A DNA stretch of 64,000 bases, taken from positions 692,001-756,000 of the forward strand of contig OZ038468.1 in the NCBI GenBank assembly GCA_964036295.1. Direction: 5' to 3'. Positions 46,001 to 56,349 of the stretch are shown in pieces. The notes beneath the pieces were generated by a model. The model was given only the letters and a program-made list of their open reading frames with translations, did no database searches and was not told the DNA's origin. This stretch comes from Plumapathes pennacea. Taxonomy: Eukaryota > Cnidaria > Anthozoa > Antipatharia > Myriopathidae. How positions within the stretch are numbered: the first letter of the stretch is position 1; the number at the start of each line of letters is the position of its first letter. Made by a program: the position numbers and the translations under genes.

Positions 46001-47084
46001 GTAACCAATTAAACATTTGTCTGCCGCTATTTTCAAAGCGTTTGAGGCTAGGCACAATAACTCAAGCCAAAATCGTTCACTGAAATACGACGTATACATA
46101 TTTTATTTACAGATCCCCTCATTTACCATGTTGAACTATCAAGCTCCAGGTGAGAGGACTGAGAGATACATTAAGACTGCAGAAGTGCATGCCTTCAAGT
46201 GAGGGAATGACAAATTAAGGAAAACTGGTGCTTACAAGAGAACTGCACCCAGAATTAACAGCAAACGAAAATGATTAATCTGACTTACTTTTTTCATTTC
46301 AGAAACGTCTTTACCGCAAATTACTAATTATTGTGCAAGTGACGGACTTCTCTTGCAACCTTTTTATCCTGGGATCCAACTTTATGAATCACCTCACGTT
46401 TTTCAGGTATGTATGGTTGTCGTTTTGTTTGATTTTCGAGCAAACAATTATTGCGCGAAAACAAGAAGAAGAAAAAGCAAAGTTGTCCATAGATGGTGAC
46501 AGTTGGAATTGATCAATGTGTTAGTTATGTTGTGATCGTCAAAGTTGCCAAAGAACAAACGCAAACACAAACTGATGTGCGTCTGCACACAGAGCGCAGA
46601 GAAGTTCTCTTGCTTACCATTATGTAAAACCCTATATATTGACCTACTGTTGCACTTTGCGCGCCCGCGATGTAATCGTTCTGCGGTATCCTTCATGTAA
46701 GTCAATATATAGGGTTTTACATAATGGAAAGCAAGCGAACTCCGCTGTGCGTCTGTGAAAACGCAAGCACATGGAAAAGTATTTTTTTGTTTCCACTGTG
46801 AAATAAGCTGGGCACTAAATGGTCTCTCTTGGAGGTCCATTGAGTGCGAATGAGTGTTGACCAGTGCGTCGCTGACTTAGTTTGTCAAAGTGACTATCTC
46901 TTTCTCTCTCCAGTCTTTGCCGAGCACACAGCCAATCACAGAGGTTGTTAGAAGCACCCCGCCAATCACAGAGGTTGTTAGAAACACCCCGCCAGCCTTC
47001 GGCGCCCCTCCGCCTGGCTTTTCTCCGCAGAACAACCTGCAATCTGCAATGGTACCCTCAGTCATGTATTTTGTTTTGTATTAG
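43095..47084 (+). CDS. boule: Boule (DAZ family) RNA-binding protein
   Basis: Germ-line translational regulator of the DAZ family, which binds mRNA 3' UTRs. Exons 43095-43145, 43311-43402, 44855-44909, 45777-45830, 46113-46149, 46303-46406 and 46914-47084 join in phase, giving 187 aa. One RRM fills residues about 7-85: RNP2 is IFVGGI, then TTKLELKEFFDRYGAV, ESKIIYDNGGLSKG and RNP1 GFGFVTF (split at KG|FGF), ending KRLNISEAYRR. That order and the start NRIFVGGI match boule rather than other RRM families. The C-terminal half is Pro/Gln rich (QPFYPGIQLYESP; two tandem TPPITEVVR units) and ends MYFVLY. AATAAA at 47682-47687 serves this form. A second version of the last exon lies 930 bp downstream. 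Start: only ATG before the RRM. Confidence 0.92.
44483..44685. mobile_element. TTAA-flanked MITE
   Basis: 203 bp copy of the 27121-27316 family. Left end CCATTTCACTCCTGAGAG, right end GAGCTGTGAAAGGG, TTAA on both sides (44479-44482 and 44686-44689). It lies in a boule intron. Confidence 0.75.
44990..45055. repeat. 11-bp tandem repeat ACCCGAGTCAA
   Basis: Four units of ACCCGAGTCAA in a row, followed by decayed units (GCTCGATTCAAGC). It lies in a boule intron. Confidence 0.85.
45115..45485 (+). repeat. Dispersed GGCGGCACA element, copy 1
   Basis: Begins near GGGGGGGTACTCCCATAT, includes GGTATGTGCCGCCCCAAAGG and repeated GGTCTGAAATAGGGTA words, and ends near GGCGGCACACCCCCACCC. Related copies in the opposite orientation occur at 57330-57650 and 63590-63800. 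The ends share GGCGGCACA/TGTGCCGCC in inverted orientation, so it is MITE-like. It lies in a boule intron. Confidence 0.7.
46570..46775. mobile_element. Hairpin element in boule intron 6
   Basis: CTTGCTTACCATTATGTAAA and CCCTATATATTGAC are matched in inverted order by GTCAATATATAGGG and TTTTACATAATGGAAAGCAAG-type text ~70 bp later. The pairing continues outwards more loosely (TGTGCGTCTGCACAC... / ...GCTGTGCGTCTGTG). Confidence 0.75.
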
Positions 47085-48605
47085 CTCTACACATCCAAGT
47101 GCCGCGTACCTTTCTGTCAGTCAATCCGTCGACGGCGCTCTATTCGAGATGTATAAAAGGACAAATTACTCCGCGAAGGGGAATTCCATTTGAACCAAAG
47201 GACGTGTAACTATAGTAGGAATATGGCTATTTTTGGTTTTAATAAGAATTCCTGTCCTTGGTTTGTGTTTGACAGCGAATTCACAACAAAAAGTTGCGTT
47301 AGGAAATTATCAACGTTATGTGCATGTTCGGCTTCACTTAACGGCGGCAAGAAGAGTCGCGCTATAAGCTGCAAACCTTATTGTGAGCCCGCGGTGACGG
47401 TGCGAAGTAACGTGCATGGATACCATTTATTTAGTTGATTTTAATGATGTACATACATTCTCAATGATTTTATCTGTATGATATAATTGAGAAAACACCG
47501 AATATCAACTTTGAAGAATATTACGCAATCCAGTTACTGAAATAATTAAGTTGTGCACGTTGCCGCACTTTTAGTACCTTATTGTCAGTTCAGCGGCAAT
47601 TATTCTAGGATATGCGTGATTCCGTCGTTTTAGACGGATTGTTTGGTTGTGTTGTAAAAGAAGCCGTCGTACAAGTTTGCAAATAAAAAGGTTGCAGATA
47701 CGAGACCACGTGGGCTTGTTCTCTATGTTTTTGGGCACTGAGTGGTCGCTCTTGGAGGTCCATGGAGTGCAAATGTTTTGATGATTGTTTACCAGTGCGT
47801 CATTGACTTAGTTTTCTAAGTGACTATCTCTTTCTCTCTCCAGTCTTTGCCGAGCTCGCAGCCAATCACAGAGGCTGTAAGAATCACCCCGCCAATCACA
47901 GAGACTGTAAGAAACACCCCGCCAGCCTTCGCCGCCCCTCAGCTTGGCTTTCCTCCACAGAACAACCTGCAATCTGCACAGGGGCCCGAAGTCATGTATT
48001 ACTCATTGTTTTAGCTCTACACACCCTAGTGCAGCGTACCTTTTTGTCAGTCAAACGACGGCGCTCTATCCGAGATGTATAAAAGGACACATTACTCCGC
48101 GAGGGGCAATTCCATTTGAACTAAAGGACGTGTAACTTTAATCGGAACATATCTATTTTTGGTTTTATTAGGAATTCCTGTCCATGGTTTGTGTTTACAA
48201 CAAATAGACGATATCTCCAGGAACTGACAGTTGCGTTAGGTGTTGCGTTAGGTGCGTTGCGTTAGGGACATACGTCATGTGCATGTTCTTCACCAAAGGG
48301 CGGCAAGAAGAGTCGCGCAATGCATGGTAGAAATTTTCGCCGCTATAAGCTGCAAACCTTGTTGTGAGCCCGTGGTATCGGTGCGAAGAAACGTGCATGA
48401 ATACCACTTATTTAGTTGATTTTAATAATGTACATACATTCTCAATGATATTATCTGTATGATATAATTGTGAAAACATCGAATATCGACTCTGAAGAAT
48501 ATGTGTGATGCCGTCGTGTTAGATGGATTGTTTGGTTGTGTTGTAAAAGAAGCCGTCGTACAAGTTGGCAAATAAACGTTTTTCGCGCTTAAACAGACGT
48601 CCTCG
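46810..48605 (+). repeat. 930-bp tandem duplication carrying boule exon 7
   Basis: Unit 1 (about 46810-47725) and unit 2 (about 47732-48605) align throughout at an offset of 930 bp. Both start GGGCACTxAxTGGTCxCTCTTGG, include the exon, and end after an AATAAA (AAGCCGTCGTACAAGTT...). Acceptor, stop and poly(A) signal are all duplicated. Confidence 0.88.
47844..48014 (+). CDS. boule: Alternative last exon of boule (7b)
   Basis: A 171-nt copy of exon 7 at 46914-47084, exactly the same length. It has the same acceptor (TTTCTCTCTCCAG), the same entry phase and a stop at the same codon. It reads SLPSSQPITEAVRITPPITE and ends EVMYYSLF. Every reading-frame feature is kept despite many base changes, so it is likely used as an alternative 3' terminal exon. 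AATAAA at 48571-48576 would end that transcript. Substitutions alter the tail (FGAPPPGFSPQ to FAAPQLGFPPQ). Confidence 0.8.
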   Translation, partial: SLPSSQPITEAVRITPPITETVRNTPPAFAAPQLGFPPQNNLQSAQGPEVMYYSLF

Positions 48606-48734
48606 CCCCAGGCTCTACTAATCACGCTCGTCGTCTTCCAAGCCGTCGTCGTGCGTGGTCCTTATTGACTCGTGTCCACGCGGTTTGGTACATGTTATTT
48701 GTAATTTATCAGTAAGTTTTTGTGGTCTGCTTCA

Positions 48735-49400
48735 GGCGGCTCCCCGGGAAAGGAGAGGGGAGGGGGTCGGTTGTGCCTAAATCGTACCAATGGGAAGATT
48801 TAAGATAGTCTGGTTATTTCCCGCTGTCCTTCCCGCTGGTACGATCGAACTCAATCATTTTCCACAAACACATTTTCCACAGTTTAGTTCGCTTCAGTTG
48901 TCTAAATCACCATCAAAGGAAGAGATGCCACTTGAATTTATTGAAGATACGCTTACTCTTCACTTAAAATAATCCTCGACTAAAATAGTCGAGTTATTTC
49001 ACTGTCCTTCCCGTTGGTACGACACGATTTTTTAGTTCGCCACGAGGTTCAATATGTATTATAGTCGTCTAAACTATGATGAAAGGAAGCCATGTTATTT
49101 CACTTAACTCAATAAGGCTTTTTTATTTCACTATCGTTTGATGAAATACACAGAAGACAGCCATCTTGGATTTACCGACATCATCCGATTCTCGGTCGTG
49201 AGGCAATCGGGTCTAAACTCGTTTTCAGTCTTGCGCGGCTGTCCTTCCCGTTGGTACGATTTAGGCACAACCGAGGGGGTCGGGGTCCTAGTGCGAACGC
49301 GAGGAGGGGGAATGGGAATAACCCCTCCTTATCCCCATTCCTCTCCTCGCGTTCACACTCGGACCAGACCCCCTCCCCTCTCCTTCCCTGGAGAACCGCT
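48735..49400. mobile_element. Nested element with inverted ends
   Basis: Left text CCCGGGAAAGGAGAGGGGAG then GGGGTCGGTTGTGCCTAAAT is matched in inverted order by ATTTAGGCACAACCGAGGGG (about 49259-49278) and by CTCCCCTCTCCTTCCCTGG (about 49372-49391). Within it, 49290-49365 is a further hairpin (GCGAACGCGAGGAGGGGGAA versus TTCCTCTCCTCGCGTTCACA). Block 48797-48970 is the right copy of the repeat at 42073-42250. Confidence 0.6.
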
Positions 49401-49576
49401 ACGCAGGCTCAGACTGAGAAAAAGTTTTGATAATTGAAATAGAGTCAGACAGGGACAAACAGACAAACGCGCAGAAAAAAGAAACAGGAACAGAGAAAGA
49501 TCAACAGCTGCAGAGACGAAAGTCCACAGAGCCCGGGGCACAAGACAAAGAGAGAGAACCGACAAAAACCGCTCAT

Positions 49577-49732
49577 AACCCATTCACTCCTGAGCTCATT
49601 ATCTCAATCATGTAAGAAAACTCGCAAGTGTTGCAGGTTTAAATCAGCATTCATCTCGGCGAGCTATCAGTGTTGTTCTGCTCGTATTACTGACTGTGCA
49701 GTGTAAATCTAGCGTCTCAAGAGTGAAAGGGT
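49577..49732. mobile_element. Variant of the TTAA MITE
   Basis: Inverted ends CCCATTCACTCCTGAG and CTCAAGAGTGAAAGGG, with a different interior (GCTCATTATCTCAATCATG). Flanks are ATAA and TTGA, so the TTAA target has eroded. Confidence 0.55.
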
Positions 49733-50404
49733 TGAAAAGTGACACAATAAAAATAAGACAGTGGCTTCAAAACACTTTAATGTTGCAATCCACGCTTGCT
49801 TTTCATCGACTAGCACTTGTGAATTACCATAGTTACTTAATTGGTGATATATGAACAAAACTAAAGAGGACCGATCATGAGTACGAAAGTATAATTTTTT
49901 GTCTTTGTGCTGATGAAACGAAACTGAATCAATATTCCACGACGCGAGCGCTTCTCAAATCTTGCTTAAATTCTGGTCTCTCTATCTATTCACGTCATCT
50001 GGTTTGTTTTGGACGCCTAAAGTATATAATGCGAGACTATAAACTATTGTAGACACAAAGTCCTGGTCTTGTTTTCTTTGTTTGAATTGTCTGCCTGTGC
50101 CCCTCTCCTACGGATAGTGAATTACAATAAAAAAAATCAAGCAAACGAGCAAGAGAGCAACTGTGTACTGTCATTTCCAAGTAGATCATTACTCTCCCGC
50201 ATATCAAACTAACAAACATTACAAAGACAAAGCCCTAGTTACTTTCTTTCTTATAAAAGGCTTCCCAACATCAACTTCAGCCCGTGTCCGTCTTATTCTT
50301 TGTCTGTCTGTCTGTCTTTCACTAAACAAGCGCCACTCGCATTCGGGTCTGTGTGGGGACGACATCACATTTCGCTCTTTGAAGTAACTATCAGTTGTAC
50401 TCAC

Positions 50405-52168
50405 CCTTTGTAAGAAGGCGCGGCTCTGAATGACGTCATATGACAGATGGACGAACGAACGAGGCCTGTGACGAATTGAAGAGTATTACTGCGCTGGACG
50501 GCAGGTTGGGGCTGCGACGGCGAACTATACACCATGGGGGCTGCGACCAGCGGTAATATGGCATTCGAAGAACATGATACGAGGCTGTGACGAAAACTAG
50601 AATATGAGGCTGTGACAAACTTGGTTGGGGCTGTGACGAACTCACATAATGGTGCTACGATTAACTGCAGAATGAAGGTCTGGAACGGGCTCTGCATGAA
50701 AAACAAACACAATAATAACAACGATTGCATTAAGCAGTCCTGCGATGTTAGAAACTAGAGGCTTAGAGGCAGGCAGACACACATGGAGACAGACGAGGCA
50801 GGAACAGAGCGAGTCCGACAGACAATGACCAAGTGTCCGACAGACAGAAAGAACTTACGTTTTCGTGAAGGCATCGTTGTCATATGATGATATACTGACG
50901 AACAGGGCTGAAACGTTCTGAACTGATTGGGGCTTTGGAATGGGCTCTGCGTGGAAAACAAACAGAACAACAACAACAACAACAACAACAACAACTTCAA
51001 TGATGTAGTTCTGTGATATTAAGAAAGAAGCTAGAGGTAGACAGAGACAGACTGACTGACTGACTGACTGACTGACTAAAACAAAGTGACAGAGAGTTTG
51101 AGAGGCAGACACAAACAGCCCGCTTACGTTTCATGAAGGCATCTGCATCAGATCAGATGATGGAATGGGGCTGTGGCAAACTGCTGAATAGGGCTATGAC
51201 GATCTGTAGCCTGGTGCTGTAACAAAGTGCTGAACGAGACTTTGGAATGGAAAACAACAACAACAACAACAACAACAAGTTGCATAACGTAAGGAATAAC
51301 GTAGGTATGCAAACCCCACAAGACAGTCAGAAAGAGACAGAGACAGAGACAGAGACAGAGACAGAGACAGAGACAGAGACAGAGTCAGAGACAGAGACAG
51401 AGACAGAGACAGAGTCAGAGACAGAGACAGAGACAGAGTCAAAGACATGGACACAGACAAGACACAGAGTATCCGACAGGCAGATGAAATAAGAGCTTAC
51501 GTTCTCATGAAGGCTGAAAGGACATCAGGACATCGGATGATGGCTCGACAAACAGAAGAATGGGGCTGTGGCAAACTGCGGATGAAAACTGCGGATCGGA
51601 ACTGCGGTCGCAGCTGTGACGCCGATGTGGCTGCGACTGACTGCTGAAAGAGCTTATAACAACCACAAAAATAATTGCAATAACGCTAGGAATCATGCAA
51701 ATACAAAGACAAACACTGTATAACATTTGGAAATACAGACACACAGACACAAACACAAACAGAGTGGACAGAGACAGACAACCACAGACAAAGAGTATCA
51801 GACAGACATCTTACGTGAAAGCATTTGCACGACATCAGATGATGGATCAACGAACAGTAGAATGGAACTGCGACGGACTGCATAATGGAGTTGTGGAATG
51901 GGGCTCTGCAGAGAAACAAACATAACAACAACATAGGCAACACGATGAGATCTGTTTGCCGGCAGTTCTGCAGCATTGAGAGCGTGTGCACGTGGGTGTG
52001 GTGGTGATAAACAGACAACGAGTGAGACAGACAAATAGCTTACGGTTTGGGTACTAGCAAGGCTACCTCGCGATTCTCCCAGGGCTCGCGTTCTTGGTTT
52101 CCCAACACTGCGTCAGTCTGCGGGATCTGCACACGGTAGTCGATGTCTTGCGGGCTCCCGGCGTGGTC
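50405..52168 (-). ncRNA. Array of duplicated exon-like units, coding status unclear
   Basis: On the minus strand at least four related blocks carry acceptor and donor signals: about 51817-51909, 51500-51650, 50856-50948 and 50405-50691. Typical block: GTTTTCCACGCAG|AGCCC...CGAAAAC|GTAAGTTC. A further block at 51135-51240 has a mutated acceptor. An upstream block at about 52043-52168, between CTCAG and GTAAGC, reads one clean frame, DHAGSPQDIDYRVQIPQ ... ALLVPKP. The lowest block is open for 95 codons (QSPFQTFILQLIVAPL) and holds serial TTCGTCACAGCC words. Lengths and phases differ between blocks and some have stops in all frames, so a rapidly changing coding gene, a decayed one or a spliced non-coding RNA are all possible. 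Confidence 0.4.
51335..51460. repeat. CAGAGA hexamer array
   Basis: About 20 units of GAGACA with periodic GAGTCA variants, lying between two of the duplicated exon-like blocks. Confidence 0.95.
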
Positions 52169-52667
52169 GCTGAGTTAATCTGAAGAAATTTAACTTGAAA
52201 GATAAACATTTAAGGAAACTCGCTTATGTAACACTAATTAAGGAAAATGGGTAAAATTGCCGATGAATGTAAAAGGATACCAAAAGGATATATGCAGGCT
52301 GTTGTGGTTCACCATCATTGTCTCGAGCCCACGTTGAAATCTGGAGAAGTAAGAGAAAACAAACAAACAAACAAACAAACACAATTTACAAAGTTAAGAC
52401 AGTATATGCGTACTTCAAAACGATAATGCAGAAAAGCAAAACTAACTAAAAATACGTTCCTTTTATGGAGTCCTGGACGTCAAGGCGCAGCAAAGGAGGC
52501 ATGGCACGACCAAATGATTCAGCAAAGGACCAAAAAAAGAAGTCCAAAAAGATAAACTTGGAAGGCAAAAGATGACGGTGAATTCCAAAGAAGAGTGATG
52601 ACCAAAGAAGGAGTCTTGCAAAAAGTCTTGCAAAAAAAGGAAACGCTGAAGGCGGATAAGGGCGGTC

Positions 52668-53262
52668 GTTGTCCAAAAAGGCAAAAATGTGCCAATGCAA
52701 GACGCAAAGACATTCGATGTTTAAAGGGCAAAAAGGTGCCAACACGAAACGCAAAGACGCTCGATGTTCAAAAGGCAAAAAGGTGCCAACACGAAACGCA
52801 AAGACAGTCGATGTTCAAAAGGCAAAAAGGTGCCAACACGAAACGCAAAGACAGTCGATGTTCAAAAGGCAAAAAGGTGCCAACACGAAACGCAAAGATG
52901 CTCGATGTTCAAAAGGCAAAAAGGTGCCAACACGAAACGCAAAGATGCTCGATGTTCAAAAGGCAAAAAGGTGCCAACACGAAACGCAAAGATGCTCGAT
53001 GTTCAAAAGGCAAAAAGGTGCCAACACGAAACGCAAAGACAGTCGATGTTCAAAAGGCAAAAAGGTGCCAACACGAAACGCAAAGATGCTCGATGTTCAA
53101 AAGGCAAAAAGGTGCCAACACGAAACGCAAAGATGCTCGATGTTCAAAAGGCAAAAAGGTGCCAACACGAAACGCAAAGATGCTCGATGTTCAAAAGGCA
53201 AAAAGGTGCCAACACGAAACACAAAGACAGTCGATGTTCAAAAGGCAAAAAGGTGCCAAACG
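52668..53262. repeat. 47-bp minisatellite, open in three frames
   Basis: Eleven units begin GATGTTCAAAAGGCAAAAAG at exact 47-bp steps from 52763 to 53233, preceded by two decayed units. Units alternate between two variants (AAGACAGTCG and AAGATGCTCG). Because 47 is not a multiple of three and the unit has no stop in any plus frame, all three plus frames stay open for about 200 codons and give the same 47-residue period. Lys/Arg/Gln-rich composition and lack of splice or start context argue against translation. Confidence 0.9.
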
Positions 53263-53619
53263 CTGAATGGTTTCTCAAAAAGCTGCTGAAGGACGTAAAC
53301 GACGAGCGTTGCTCCAAAAGGCAAAACGTGAAGGCAAATGAAATATGAAGACGAATCCAAAAACGATTGCAAAAATCGCCTAAATGTATACTATCATAGA
53401 CCCCAGGGAACCCAGTTACTGCTTCGATCAGACACATACATAAAGAATGTTTAATGTTATTAATCCGAATGCAAACGCCTACACAATTATGCAACGGAAT
53501 TAAATATTATACAACCTTTCAGAAGACAATCGCCTAAAGTATGGTCACAATCGTATACATAAACCACACATGCCATTGTATGCCTTTGTTCCAAAGACAC
53601 GCGTTCTCGGACCACTGTT

Positions 53620-53680
53620 ATCCGACGACGAGGTGACGACGACGAGGTGATGACGACGAGGTGAAGAGACGACGAGAATA
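53620..53680. repeat. GACGACGAGGTGA short tandem repeat
   Basis: Three to four imperfect units of GACGACGAGGTGA. Confidence 0.8.
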
Positions 53681-53759
53681 AATATCAGAGACCAAAGAAA
53701 CCACCCCAAGGGAAAACGAAGAAAAAAGGGGAAAAACCTACCCCTACTCCTAAAATACA

Positions 53760-55140
53760 AAGAAAATATACATACCACCATCCCGCTGCGCTGTCCTGAA
53801 CCAAGTTGTGGAAGAGTTTTCCTCAGGCCTTATACTAGATTATACTAGATATAGACACCCCTACATCCGCCCACTCCTTCTCTTCAGGTCCGAATCTTTG
53901 ATAAACTTGTAGTTCCTCCGACGCACGATTGTAGTTTCCGAACCGCGACCGACTCACGGAAAAGGGCTTGGAACCCGGTCAGTCGGACACCGTCACAAAA
54001 ACATAAAACTATACCTCGAGAACTTAAACTTCACTTCCTCCGCGTACCGAGAAAAAACGACGCTTATTTTTGAAGTGACGAGTCAGACTGACTAGAAGAA
54101 AAACTCTATTACCTTCTTCACTGATGAGTGGGCTCGAAGTGCGCGTCGACCAGGTTGTGGAAGAGTTTTTCCCAAGCCCTTAGTCAATACCCTTTCCCCC
54201 CCTCTGGCACGTTTGTTCAGCCGTATTCGCGATGCCCGAATTGCCGCCGCGAAGACTCGTGAAGACTCGTAAGGACTCGTGGAAACTCGTGAAGACTCGT
54301 GGTAACTCGTCAAGACTCGGGAATATTCGTAAAGACTCGTGTTCACCGACTGCCTAGCTAGATTATCTTAACTAACCTATAGGGCCTGGAACCTGACCGG
54401 TTGGACATCGTCATGCGAACAAAATTAATTACCAACGGTTTTTTGTTTTGTGTTTTTTTTGGTGACGAGTCAAACAGGCCAGAAGAAAAACTCTATTACC
54501 TTCTTCACTGACGTGGGACAATCCCAGAGTTGACCAAGTTGTGCGAGAGTTTTTCCCAGTCCCTTACTAAGGCCCTGCCCGCACGAACGCCCCCAAGTTG
54601 GAGTGTTACCCGAATGTCAGCCACCAACCCCAGTCAAATGGCCCTTCTTCAGTCATATTCTGTGAACGCTAACACAAAAGTACCTTTGATTCTTCCTGTT
54701 AACGAGGACAGATTAACTGACTAAGAACGGCCGACCAAAGCGGTCACTTTACCCCGGATCAACACCCAACACGGGCTCGTGTCCACAGGGTCTCGCACCC
54801 ATCCCTTAATTCTGCCTCCCCCGTTCTTCTGTCCTAGCTACAGCTAGCCGGATCCATGATGCACGTGTTCCCATCGCGACCGCGTGATGCACTCGGAGTT
54901 TCCGCCTAACTTAGGTTATACTATAAGGCCTGAAATCTGGCCAGTTGGACATCATCACAAAAAATGAAAATATACCTCAAGGACGAAGTGTGTACCGCCG
55001 TGTATTACTTTTTTTTTTGAAAGTGACGAGTCAAACTGACCAGAAGAAAGAAAACTCTTATTACCGTACACTGAAGACACGGCGCGACCATGATGCAAGG
55101 GATTTTTGTCCTTGTCCTGGTGCTTGGCAGACATCAAAGT
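53760..55140 (-). repeat. Three ~450 bp units with exon-like cores
   Basis: Units end at about 54115, 54515 and 55070 with the shared text GTGACGAGTCA...CAGAAGAAAAACTCTATTACC. On the minus strand this is a donor (GAAG|GTAATAG) preceded by a ~70-nt core. The cores share a frame: RAWEKLFHNLVDAHFEPTHQ, RDWEKLSHNLVNSGIVPRQ and, with an indel, GKLFHNLVQDSAAG. The core nearest the start of the array differs (QDKDKNPLHHGRAVSSVY). The first two frames end at a TGA just before the donor. These look like serially duplicated exons of one minus-strand transcription unit. Confidence 0.5.
54236..54343. repeat. 11-bp minisatellite GAAGACTCGTG
   Basis: About nine imperfect units within one of the ~450 bp blocks. 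Confidence 0.85.
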
Positions 55141-55643
55141 TTAGACAGGCCGAGTGGCTGGGTGACTGGTTGTGTGGCTGGATGATTGGCGGAGTTGCTG
55201 GCTGTACGGTTTTCGTTTCACGGCATGTTTACGGAAAATGCTGGCGACGAAAAATGAATAAAAGAAAGTGTTATATAAGCATTTCCTGGGTCTTCTGGGT
55301 GAACATAAAAGGAAAAGACGCGACAAAGACAAAGATGGAAAGCCGAAACAAACAAAGGAAAGACCAAAGAGGTGAATATCAAAGCGAACGACAAAAAACG
55401 AAGTACAGAAGACGACAAAAAATAAGATGAAGACAGACAAAAGCGGAAAAAAATTACTGCTATATACGAAAACAAGACACGCGCAAGAGAAAGATGAGAA
55501 ACCAGAAGCAACAAGACGACGAGGCGGAGAAGATGAAACAAAGAAATTTTTAAAGCCGTGACGAAGGAGGAAGTGAAAATAAAAGAAAGAAAATAGTTAA
55601 GAAATGAGAAGAAGAATAAATATTGCTCTGATGCGACACTCAC

Positions 55644-55939
55644 CTCACTTCTTAAAGAAAGCCTTGGCCAGCTTAGTTTTGGGCGAATAATTCTGAGATT
55701 CCGTTCTGCACCGATGGACATGTGGCAAGCTAAATAAAAGAATTAAAAAATACAAATATTTAAACAAAAATGCAACCAAATGGTCAATAAAAATGTTACA
55801 AAGCTGGGGGACCAAAACTATAAGCGAACAAAATATAAATTACCCGTTTCTCAAAGCACACATTTACTGAAAATTCAGCGAACCTTCGACTTGTAAAAGA
55901 AAAAACTTTCGGTCCACGTGGCGACTCCGAAGGTAGCTA

Positions 55940-55972
<33 letters not shown>

Positions 55973-56147
55973 CTAGAGCCTGCAAGCTCGTCGAGAAACA
56001 GTTCCCGCAGTTAAATTTATCTTCCGCTAATTCACATTTTGAACAGGGAAATTTAAACACAGAAAAGAGAACTTCAAATAAAAACTGGATAAACTTACCT
56101 GGTCCTTGGAATTTGGTTGTTGTCTTCTCCAAAATATTCCGCGCCAA
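55644..56147 (-). CDS. Candidate first exons of the minus-strand unit
   Basis: An exon ending at a strong donor (GGACCAG|GTAAGTTT at 56099) lies below GC-richer sequence near 56150-56330 that could be the promoter; it has no ATG in a long frame and may be 5' UTR. The next exon-like segment follows TTTATTTAG (near 55730). Its ATG at 55721 opens 26 codons (MSIGAERNLRIIRPKLSWPR ...) that run to a donor at 55644 (GAG|GTGAGT) in phase 0. No family is recognised. The duplicated blocks at 53.7-55.1 kb and 50.4-52.2 kb lie downstream in the same direction. Confidence 0.4.
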
Positions 56148-56349
56148 GTTTAAATCGCCCGCGCGCTGTGCAGAAAGGCTGTGTTATCGCAGCTCCTGCT
56201 GCTGAAACTTGACTGAAGCGAACACACGTTGAAAAGTTGCGTCCTTCGTCTTCGTTGCCTTTCTTCGCTCGTCTTCTCTCAGCAGCAACTGCTCACAGTG
56301 AGTGACTTGGAGGTTCTGGTGACCCATGTGAAGCGGCCGCGTATTTAAA

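Noticed and set aside
52595..53348. Three overlapping ~200-codon Lys-rich frames
   Set aside because: They are the same 47-bp minisatellite read in each frame, with no splice, start or family evidence.
55218..55721. 167-codon minus-strand frame rich in Leu, Phe and Ser
   Set aside because: Only the first 26 codons precede a good donor. The remainder reads an A/G-rich intron-like stretch whose complement is pyrimidine-rich.
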